50,199 nt of DNA, taken from assembly GCA_017468985.1 (NCBI GenBank), contig JAFUHF010000006.1, positions 1-50,199 on the forward strand, given 5' to 3'. The stretch is from Bacteroidaceae bacterium (lineage in GTDB: Bacteria; Bacteroidota; Bacteroidia; Bacteroidales; Bacteroidaceae). Both the position numbers and the translations under genes were made by a program. The notes under the pieces are model-generated. The model saw nothing but the letters and a program-made list of their open reading frames with translations, was not told the DNA's origin and made no database searches. This document shows positions 43,999 through 50,199 of the stretch, one piece after another. Numbering within the stretch: position 1 is the first letter of the stretch; each line of letters opens with the position of its first letter.

Positions 43999-44973
43999 AT
44001 GAAAAAAGGTGGCATTTTCATCCTTTTTTGCCTGTTCTCTTTCGCCATCAGAGCACAGGAAAGTGCTTCTGTATTCAATTTTCTGAAAATCCCGGTATCG
44101 GCCCACACTGCGGCACTGGGCGGAGAAAACGTATCACTGAAGATTGACGATCCTACCCTGATTTTTGGCAATCCAGCAACTGCCGCCCAGATTAATGATA
44201 TGTCGTTTAATCTGAACTACATGACGTATTTGTCTGACACCAAGGTGATGAGTGCGAGTATCGTAAAGGTGTTCAGCATTCGTCACACCGTGGGACTCAC
44301 CGGACAACTCTTTAAGTACGGATCCATGGACGAGACAGACGAGGAGGGCAACGTGCTCGGCAGTTTTTCGGCCAAGGACATGGCCGTTTCAGCCTTGTAC
44401 AGCTATACCATGGGTAACGGACTGGTGGGCGGAGCCACGATGCGCCTGATTCACTCCAAATATGCAGAGTTTACATCCACGGCCATCGGAGTTGACCTGG
44501 GCTTGCACTATTATAATGACAAGGACTTCAGTGCCGGACTGGTATTGAAGAACATCGGCCGCCAGATTTCCTCTTTTTACGAAGACGAAACCGAAGCGCT
44601 GCCCTTCGACCTCCAGATAGGACTCACCCAAAAGATGGAACACGCCCCGTTCAGGCTCAGCCTTACGCTTCGCGACCTTACGCGATGGAGCGACCACTAT
44701 TATTTCAACCCTGAAGGAAAGAACAGCCTGAGCAGGAAGCTTTGGAACCACGTGGTAGCTGGCATAGACTTCATACCCATCGAAAAGGCATACCTCGCAT
44801 TGGGCTACAACTTCAGGAGAGGCAACGAACTGAAGGCAGCAGGGGCCGGCCATGGTGCAGGATGGAGTTTTGGCGGCGGTTTGCAGCTCAGCTCACTGAA
44901 GCTCGGCATCTCTTATGCAAAATATCACGTTGACGCAGCCAGCCTGCTCTTTAATATCACGTATAGTTTATAA
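43999..44973 (+). CDS. porQ: Type IX secretion system protein PorQ
   Basis: 324 residues from MKKGGIFILF at 43999, where a signal peptide begins (ending FAIRAQ). The mature protein starts with SASVFNFLKIPVSAHTAALGG and continues with amphipathic strands typical of an outer-membrane FadL/PorV-like barrel (about 14 strands). This start block is diagnostic for PorQ, which has been implicated with PorU/V/Z in surface attachment of type IX cargo. No other T9SS gene is in the window. It is followed by cmk with a 27-bp gap. Confidence 0.87.
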   Translation: MKKGGIFILFCLFSFAIRAQESASVFNFLKIPVSAHTAALGGENVSLKIDDPTLIFGNPATAAQINDMSFNLNYMTYLSDTKVMSASIVKVFSIRHTVGLTGQLFKYGSMDETDEEGNVLGSFSAKDMAVSALYSYTMGNGLVGGATMRLIHSKYAEFTSTAIGVDLGLHYYNDKDFSAGLVLKNIGRQISSFYEDETEALPFDLQIGLTQKMEHAPFRLSLTLRDLTRWSDHYYFNPEGKNSLSRKLWNHVVAGIDFIPIEKAYLALGYNFRRGNELKAAGAGHGAGWSFGGGLQLSSLKLGISYAKYHVDAASLLFNITYSL

Positions 44974-45000
44974 ACCCACCACTCATCCTTCCATACGATC

Positions 45001-45693
45001 ATGAAACGCATCACTATCGCCATTGACGGCTACTCTTCTTGCGGCAAAAGCACGATGGCCAAACAGCTGGCCAAGGAAATAGGATATATTTATGTGGACA
45101 GCGGAGCCATGTATCGCGCTATCACACTGCTGGCTCTTCGCAACCACGTATTCGCCACCGACGGAACCATTGACCATGAGCTACTGCGCACGTTGCTCAA
45201 GGAGGCTAAGATCAGTTTCAGGCGCAACGAAAAAAGCGACGTGGCCGAAACCTACCTGAACGACGAAAACGTAGAACGCGACATCCGCACCAAGGAAGTT
45301 TCAAGCCATGTAAGCCCCATTGCCGCCCTGCCTTATGTACGCGAAGCGTTAGTTGAGGAGCAGCGCCGCTTAGGCAAAGACGGCGGCATCATCATGGATG
45401 GTCGCGACATTGGTACCACGGTGTTTCCAAAGGCCGAAATGAAGGTGTTCGTCACAGCCTCGTCCCGGATCAGGGCACATCGACGCTACGACGAACTGAA
45501 GCAGAAGGGTCAGGAAGCTCCCTTCGAGGAGGTTCTCAAGAATGTGGAAGAGCGCGACTACATTGACTCCCACCGCGAAGTTTCTCCGCTGCGCCAGGCC
45601 GAAGACGCCGTAGTGCTCGACAATAGTAACCTCACCCGTGAAGAACAGGCAGCATGGCTCATCACCCTTTATAAGGAAAGAACCGAAGCATGA
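45001..45693 (+). CDS. cmk: Cytidylate kinase
   Basis: 230 residues. Phosphorylates CMP and dCMP. P-loop GYSSCGKST at 10-18; the substrate-side [13 protein letters not shown] and [14 protein letters not shown] are intact. It overlaps ispH by four bases (ATGA), so the two are translationally coupled. Confidence 0.96.
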   Translation: MKRITIAIDGYSSCGKSTMAKQLAKEIGYIYVDSGAMYRAITLLALRNHVFATDGTIDHELLRTLLKEAKISFRRNEKSDVAETYLNDENVERDIRTKEVSSHVSPIAALPYVREALVEEQRRLGKDGGIIMDGRDIGTTVFPKAEMKVFVTASSRIRAHRRYDELKQKGQEAPFEEVLKNVEERDYIDSHREVSPLRQAEDAVVLDNSNLTREEQAAWLITLYKERTEA

Positions 45694-46547
45694 ACATTCA
45701 GATAGAGATCGATGCTGCTTCAGGCTTCTGCTTTGGCGTCACTACAGCCATCAGCAAGGCTGAGGAAGAACTGGCCAGAAGCCACAATCTGTACTGCTTA
45801 GGCGACATCGTTCACAACGGCATGGAGGTGGAACGCCTGCGGCGCATGGGCCTGCAAACCATTGACCACGATCAGTTCTCAAAGCTGCAGAATGTCAAAG
45901 TACTGCTCCGTGCTCATGGCGAACCTCCCGAAACTTACGAAACAGCTCGCCGCAATCACATCGAAATCATTGACGCCACGTGTCCGGTGGTATTGCAGCT
46001 TCAGAAAAGGATAAAGCGCGAACACGAGGCCAAAGGCGATGCCCAAATTGTAATTTTCGGAAAGCCCGGCCATGCCGAAGTGCTGGGTCTCGTGGGTCAG
46101 ACGGCCGGACAAGCCATCGTGCTGGACCAGCCCGAGGATGCCAGCCACCTGGACTTCAGTCGTGACATCCGACTTTTCTCACAAACAACAAAGCCGCTCA
46201 GTCAGTTCAAGGAAATAGAGCAATATATTATGCAGCACATCCAGCCGCCGGCCACTTTTCGCTGCTTCGACACGATCTGCCGCCAGGTGTCGGGCCGCCA
46301 GCCTCGCCTGCTGGAGTTCGCAGCGCGCCATGATGCTATACTCTTTGTCTGTGGAAAGAAAAGCAGCAATGGCAGTGTGCTTTTTCAGGCTTGTCGCAGC
46401 GTGAATCCCCATTCGTTTTTTGTTGAAAGCCCCGAGGGAATAGATTTCGCATGGTTTCAGGGCGTTCAAACGCTGGGAATCTGCGGAGCCACGAGTACTC
46501 CCAAATGGCTCATGGAGCAATGCCGTCGAGCCATCCTTGAAGCATAG
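45690..46547 (+). CDS. ispH: 4-Hydroxy-3-methylbut-2-enyl diphosphate reductase
   Basis: 285 residues. The three iron-sulfur ligands are C14 (GFCFGV), C98 (IDATCPV) and C197 ([12 protein letters not shown]); histidines of the substrate site appear in VHNGMEV and GKPGHAEV. It makes isopentenyl and dimethylallyl diphosphate in the non-mevalonate pathway, the substrates of the prenyl synthase at 42015-43037. The cmk-ispH pairing is frequent in Bacteroidetes. Confidence 0.95.
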   Translation: MNIQIEIDAASGFCFGVTTAISKAEEELARSHNLYCLGDIVHNGMEVERLRRMGLQTIDHDQFSKLQNVKVLLRAHGEPPETYETARRNHIEIIDATCPVVLQLQKRIKREHEAKGDAQIVIFGKPGHAEVLGLVGQTAGQAIVLDQPEDASHLDFSRDIRLFSQTTKPLSQFKEIEQYIMQHIQPPATFRCFDTICRQVSGRQPRLLEFAARHDAILFVCGKKSSNGSVLFQACRSVNPHSFFVESPEGIDFAWFQGVQTLGICGATSTPKWLMEQCRRAILEA

Positions 46548-46559
46548 GATCTTCCTAAG

Positions 46560-47654
46560 CTATGATTTAAAATAATAGTCTAAAACTTCCTGCGCAGCCA
46601 CAAAACTGGTCTTCTGCGCCAAGGCCACAGATTTCTCAGCACCTTGCAAACGAGCCTCTATGTCCGGGCGGTTAAAGAAATGACTCCTCAACTGCTCCTC
46701 AATGGTTTCGTACATCCAGTAGCGGTTCTGTTCGCGCCGGCGCTGTTCGAAATAGCCGTTCCGCTTCACGAAGTCCACGTATTCATATATGCTGTCCCAA
46801 AGTTCCTTGATGCCCAGGCCGTAAAAGCCCGAGTAGGTTGTCACCCTCGGAGCCCATCCGCTGGGAGGCAGGGGAAAGAGGTGAAGCGCATTGCGGTAAT
46901 AGGAAGCGGCAATCTTGCATCGCTCCACATTGTCGCCGTCACACTTATTGATGGCTATTCCGTCGGCCATCTCCATGATGCCACGTTTAATGCCCTGCAG
47001 TTCGTCGCCCGTTCCGGCCACCTGAATGAGCAGGAAAAAGTCTACCATGGAATGACAAGCTGTTTCGCTCTGGCCCACTCCCACGGTTTCCACGAATATC
47101 TTGTCGTAACCGGCAGCCTCGCAGAGGATGATGGTCTCTCTCGTTTTTCTGGCCACACCGCCCAGGCTTCCGCTCGAAGGGCTGGGACGTATAAAACTCT
47201 TGGGGTGCACTGAGAGCTTCTCCATACGCGTCTTGTCACCCAGAATGCTGCCTTTGCTCCTTTCGCTCGTAGGGTCAATGGCCAGCACGGCCAGTTTGCC
47301 GCCATACTGCGAAAGCACATGAATGCCAAATTCATCAATACTCGTACTTTTACCGGCTCCGGGAACGCCGCTAATCCCCACGCGAATACTCTTTCCTGCA
47401 TAGGGAAGACAGCGTTCTATCACGCTTTGAGCCATCTCCTCATGTTCCCTTCGGGTGCTTTCCAGTAGAGTTACGGCCCTGCTCAGCACTGTCACGTCGC
47501 CTTGCAGAATACCTTCCACATATTCATCCACCGTAAGCTCACGCCTGCGACGCGGCCGACTCAGGTTCAGGTAAGGATTTACGCTGCCAGGACTAAGCGT
47601 TCCGGTTTGCACACTGAGGCCTTTATATTCACTGCTATTTTCAGGATGTTCCAT
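46560..47654 (-). CDS. meaB: Methylmalonyl-CoA mutase-associated GTPase
   Basis: 364 residues. SIMIBI-class GTPase: Walker A GISGVPGAGKS at 93-103, then LAIDPTSERSKGSILGDKTRM, IFVETVGVGQSE and AINKCDGDN for guanine recognition, with a C-terminal dimerisation arm (about 300-364). It protects and reloads the B12-dependent mutase of the succinate-propionate pathway. The mutase genes are not in this window. It is convergent with ispH with a 12-bp gap and no obvious terminator. Confidence 0.93.
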   Translation of the reverse strand: MEHPENSSEYKGLSVQTGTLSPGSVNPYLNLSRPRRRRELTVDEYVEGILQGDVTVLSRAVTLLESTRREHEEMAQSVIERCLPYAGKSIRVGISGVPGAGKSTSIDEFGIHVLSQYGGKLAVLAIDPTSERSKGSILGDKTRMEKLSVHPKSFIRPSPSSGSLGGVARKTRETIILCEAAGYDKIFVETVGVGQSETACHSMVDFFLLIQVAGTGDELQGIKRGIMEMADGIAINKCDGDNVERCKIAASYYRNALHLFPLPPSGWAPRVTTYSGFYGLGIKELWDSIYEYVDFVKRNGYFEQRRREQNRYWMYETIEEQLRSHFFNRPDIEARLQGAEKSVALAQKTSFVAAQEVLDYYFKS

Positions 47655-47689
47655 GATTAGTCTTTTCTGCCAATGTTTTCTCTACGAGC

Positions 47690-48763
47690 CTACTTTTCTT
47701 TTCCCATTCTCACGTCAATGATCATCTTAGAATGCTTCGGATCGTTGGTGATCATCAGCACACGCAGGCGGCTTCTGCTTTGTTTCATGTATTTGGATAG
47801 AACAGAGATATGAAGTTTCTGAGATCTGCCGGGAGCAATCTTCATCTGTCCCAACCTCACGTTCACTGCAGGATGAAACACTTGCAGCGACCTGATTTCC
47901 AAGGATGATTTTCCCACGTTCTTTAGTATCAGCGAACCGCTCACCTTGCTCTTTCCCTTCAAGGGAGGGAGGTCAAGTTCCGTCCGGTCCATCTCCAGCA
48001 TTGGCGCCAAGGCCGACTGAATGACGCTCGTCGTATCGAATGGAGGCAGTATTACAGACGAAATATCCACTTCATTATCCGCGCCCACCTTGTCACCAGG
48101 AAAGCGGCTCAGGTAAACGCGCTCTTGCTTTAGCCCGTAATCCTCCATCATGTCAGAATTGAGCATCACATAGAGCTTTCCCGTTCTGCCCGGAAGCAAT
48201 TTGTCCGGCTCAGCCCAGCTCGAAAGATATTTAGGCAGGTGCATCAGTTCGGGATGGTAGAGCGTTTTTCCACCGTTCTTCACACTAATCACCTGCAGGG
48301 GCCGGTCACCGCGGCTCACGTCATCAAATTCCAGATTGTCCGTACTGAGCCATATGTCGCCCACCCTATAAGGAAAGTCACCCGAATAGTCATCCTTTTC
48401 CGTCACCACGTCTCCCGTAATCTTTACTTCAATGGGTTCATTGCTCAGCGAGGTAAAGACTCTCACGGCCTTCTCGAAGCGCCCCAACAGGTCGGCCCTG
48501 TAGGTCAGCACAATTTCAGCCGTTCCTCCCGTACTGATGGCATCTCGCGGCCACTGCGCCTTCATGAGGCTCGTTGATGTCAATACATTGGTTATCTTTA
48601 TGGCCTCCTGCGAAGTGTTCTTCAGTTCCAATGTAGTCCTTCCTTCTCCATACCATTCCACCTGCCCCATACTCACTTCCCTGGGAAGCAGACCTGTCTG
48701 CTGAGCCGAAAGGGCCATAGGAATACACAACAGCCAACTGATAATATATGACTTATATCTCAC
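47690..48763 (-). CDS. Exported DUF1573-like protein
   Basis: 357 residues with signal peptide (MRYKSYIISWLLCIPMALSA). Several immunoglobulin-like beta modules follow. The first at about 27-120 has VEWYGEGRTTLELKNTSQEAIKI, the DUF1573 pattern; a second (about 140-230) has LSTDNLEFDDVSRGDRPLQV; a third (about 260-355) has LDLPPLKGKSKVSGSLILKN. These ASH/MSP-like repeats suggest an extracytoplasmic structural or binding role. It lies 35 bp upstream of meaB on the same strand and may be co-transcribed. Confidence 0.75.
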   Translation of the reverse strand: MRYKSYIISWLLCIPMALSAQQTGLLPREVSMGQVEWYGEGRTTLELKNTSQEAIKITNVLTSTSLMKAQWPRDAISTGGTAEIVLTYRADLLGRFEKAVRVFTSLSNEPIEVKITGDVVTEKDDYSGDFPYRVGDIWLSTDNLEFDDVSRGDRPLQVISVKNGGKTLYHPELMHLPKYLSSWAEPDKLLPGRTGKLYVMLNSDMMEDYGLKQERVYLSRFPGDKVGADNEVDISSVILPPFDTTSVIQSALAPMLEMDRTELDLPPLKGKSKVSGSLILKNVGKSSLEIRSLQVFHPAVNVRLGQMKIAPGRSQKLHISVLSKYMKQSRSRLRVLMITNDPKHSKMIIDVRMGKEK

Positions 48764-48790
48764 TTTATTTTTGCTTTATTTTAATGTTTG

Positions 48791-48798
48791 CAAAGTTA
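48791..48798 (-). promoter_or_regulatory. Promoter -7 element for the DUF1573-like gene
   Basis: Minus-strand TAACTTTG, 28 bp upstream of the start at 48763, matches TAnnTTTG. Confidence 0.6.
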
Positions 48799-48804
48799 CA
48801 ATAA

Positions 48805-48839
48805 AATTGAGAATTGAGAATTGAGAATTGAAAATTGTG
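48805..48839. repeat. Heptamer microsatellite, five copies
   Basis: AATTGAG repeated three times exactly, then AATTGAA and AATTGTG, giving a 7-bp period over 35 bp, directly upstream of the minus-strand promoter at 48791-48798. Confidence 0.85.
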
Positions 48840-48865
48840 AACCAGAAAAATGACAACCGAAGGTC

Positions 48866-48919
48866 ACGAGCACCGAAGGAGCGCAGGAGATCGAAGAAAC
48901 GAGCACCGAAGGAGCGCAG
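48866..48919. repeat. 21-bp direct repeat with 33-bp period
   Basis: ACGAGCACCGAAGGAGCGCA plus G occurs at 48866-48886 and again, identical, at 48899-48919. The 12-bp spacer after the first copy is GAGATCGAAGAA. A partial related piece (ACCGAAGGTCACGAGC) precedes the first. It lies between two minus-strand genes. Confidence 0.85.
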
Positions 48920-48943
48920 TAATTGAAGACCTTTTCTTTTGGC

Positions 48944-50143
48944 TTAACGAAAACGGTTTCCTATGATGAATTCACAAAGCTCGTCATAGAGGGCGCGATC
49001 CGCGGCATCATGAGACGTAGCCAGCTGAGTGAAGGCGTTGGAACCTGAATAGAGTGCAATGGAGCCTACACCGTAAAGCCCTGCATCCTTATATTCTTTC
49101 ATGTAATGTCGTACCCTGTTCTGAAGGGGCTGCACATCGGCAGCAGTAAAAGTGAGTTTTCCGAAACCGTCAGGCCCCATGACCCCGGGGCCCATCTGGG
49201 CCGCAACGCATGAATACTCGAATTCCAGCTCCATGCCCATGTCGTATTCATTGATGGCCGCGATGGTCTTTGCAAAGGGGTGCGGTTCTCCCTGAACCTT
49301 GTGATCCCAATACCAGTTTGGCTGCATCCATGTCTGATCTATTCCAAGTTTCTTCCAGTATTTGTAACCAGGTCCCATATGATATGGAATCCAGTAAAGT
49401 CCCTGGCCTCTTGCATGGCAGTGCTCTGAAAGCGCCGGGACAATGATGTCCCAATTCTTATACTTGCAGTTTACGTCAATGTCCCAGGGAAGGTAAATCT
49501 CTTCTGAAGTGATGTAGAAGCCGGAAAGTTCAAGATACTGAGGGGCAAGCTCTGCAAACATCTTCCTGGCGCTGTCAATATACCAATAAAGCGCCGTGAG
49601 CCTGTCTTCCACCTGGGCAAAATCAAGTCCGTCCCCCCAGTAAACCGTAGGAGACTGCTTGTCAGAGAATGACTCGAACATAATGGCATCCGGAATGCTT
49701 ATTATCACGCCGCGCCTTGATGGTGGGTTGCCTATCCTTGAAGCCACAGAAGAACAGGCTTTTTCAAGCTCTGAAATGCAACCTTCCGGGCCTAACCACA
49801 GATCCAGTTGGTACTGCCACTCCGTCTGGGTTGCGGATTTTCCCGGTCCCAGCACAAAGGTGCGGTCATGCATCCAGTCTGACCCTTCAAGAAAGAGGAA
49901 ACCTTCAAACAGCCACTGCTCCTTCCCGTCCGGAGCCTTCCAGCTCACGTGAGGAGCAAAGCGAGCGGCGTCCCATATATGCGGTGATCGGTGCCAGTAA
50001 CCCACGAGGGTAACGTCCGAGAAGTAGCGTGGCTCTTCGGCGAGTCCGTCACCTTCTTCGCTGGGCGCAGGACTCTTGCTCCCGAGAGCGCAGGAGGTTA
50101 GCAACCCCATGAGGGTGACAATAGCTGTAGTGAGTAGTTTCAT
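48944..50143 (-). CDS. DUF4855-like lipoprotein
   Basis: 399 residues from MKLLTTAIV at 50143; in-frame ATGs at 50167 and 50176 add residues before the signal. The lipobox LTSC (cysteine 18) predicts surface or periplasmic lipid anchoring. An N-terminal beta domain (about 40-130) is followed by a barrel-like region with ALYWYIDSARKMFAELAP, LSGFYITSEE and LYWIPYHMGPGYKYWKKLGI plus MQPNWYWDH. This is the pattern of DUF4855/glycosidase-like proteins in Bacteroidetes. Two acidic residues in TSEE and GMELEFE are candidate catalytic groups. Neighbouring sugar-use genes, if any, lie outside the window. Confidence 0.75.
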   Translation of the reverse strand: MKLLTTAIVTLMGLLTSCALGSKSPAPSEEGDGLAEEPRYFSDVTLVGYWHRSPHIWDAARFAPHVSWKAPDGKEQWLFEGFLFLEGSDWMHDRTFVLGPGKSATQTEWQYQLDLWLGPEGCISELEKACSSVASRIGNPPSRRGVIISIPDAIMFESFSDKQSPTVYWGDGLDFAQVEDRLTALYWYIDSARKMFAELAPQYLELSGFYITSEEIYLPWDIDVNCKYKNWDIIVPALSEHCHARGQGLYWIPYHMGPGYKYWKKLGIDQTWMQPNWYWDHKVQGEPHPFAKTIAAINEYDMGMELEFEYSCVAAQMGPGVMGPDGFGKLTFTAADVQPLQNRVRHYMKEYKDAGLYGVGSIALYSGSNAFTQLATSHDAADRALYDELCEFIIGNRFR

Positions 50144-50199
50144 TTTCTGAGCATTTCTTGACTTCATAAAATCCAAAGCACTTTAGTTTACTTTATTAA

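Noticed and set aside
43999-44973. A type IX secretion operon
   Set aside because: Only porQ is present; its neighbours are cmk, ispH and tonB, so no secretion cluster is encoded here.

Overview
The window is chromosomal DNA from a Bacteroidales bacterium, most likely Prevotella or a close relative. The evidence is the recurrent Bacteroidetes promoter element TAnnTTTG upstream of many genes, a PorQ-like type IX secretion protein, type III glutamine synthetase (GlnN), LL-diaminopimelate aminotransferase (DapL), a Bacteroidetes-type trp gene order (B-E-G-D-C-F-A), TonB/lipoprotein-rich content and near absence of Shine-Dalgarno motifs. No tRNA, rRNA, CRISPR array, insertion sequence or prophage was seen. 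The genus is inference.

Layout. 1-5.05 kb is accessory and eroding: a 42-bp tandem repeat array enters from the left edge, then a small HTH regulator/membrane protein pair, then a minus-strand redox-type operon (flavin reductase and carboxymuconolactone decarboxylase-cupin intact; aldo/keto reductase, amidohydrolase/monooxygenase and an AraC-hydrolase chimera broken by deletions and frameshifts). 5.3-12.1 kb is a complete tryptophan operon behind an attenuator: a 15-residue leader peptide with three consecutive Trp codons followed by a Rho-independent terminator. 12.1-14.4 kb holds a pair not recognised as a known system, an XRE regulator plus a membrane-anchored PD-(D/E)XK-fold protein with a decayed active site, next to about 0.65 kb of AT-rich DNA without a supported gene. 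14.4-23.5 kb is mostly minus-strand housekeeping (holA, amn, zinc-ribbon protein, Nif3-like, TrmH) with two glycerophosphodiesterases, a glycosyltransferase, an orphan HSDR_N nuclease-fold protein and a broken TfoX-like gene.

23.7-30.4 kb is a plus-strand nitrogen block: agmatine deiminase and N-carbamoylputrescine amidase (agmatine to putrescine), dapF and dapL (diaminopimelate/lysine), and glnN. 30.4-33.1 kb is an intact AraC-NTF2-flavodoxin-FMN reductase cluster whose AraC protein is a paralogue of the N-terminal half of the chimera at 4.5-5.0 kb. It ends at a terminator that begins a second, unrelated 42-bp-period repeat. 33.3-50.1 kb contains a DUF308 membrane protein with an acidic tail, a histidine phosphatase, a DUF418 membrane protein, mfd, a calcineurin-type phosphoesterase, a tonB-prenyl synthase-tatD operon, porQ, cmk-ispH, meaB, a DUF1573-like protein and a DUF4855-like lipoprotein.

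The observations that most deserve a second look are the trp attenuator, the in-frame AraC/hydrolase fusion inside a decaying operon whose intact paralogue lies 25 kb away, the pseudo-nuclease/XRE pair, and the two 42-bp repeat families. I did not find a clear-cut new multi-gene system.
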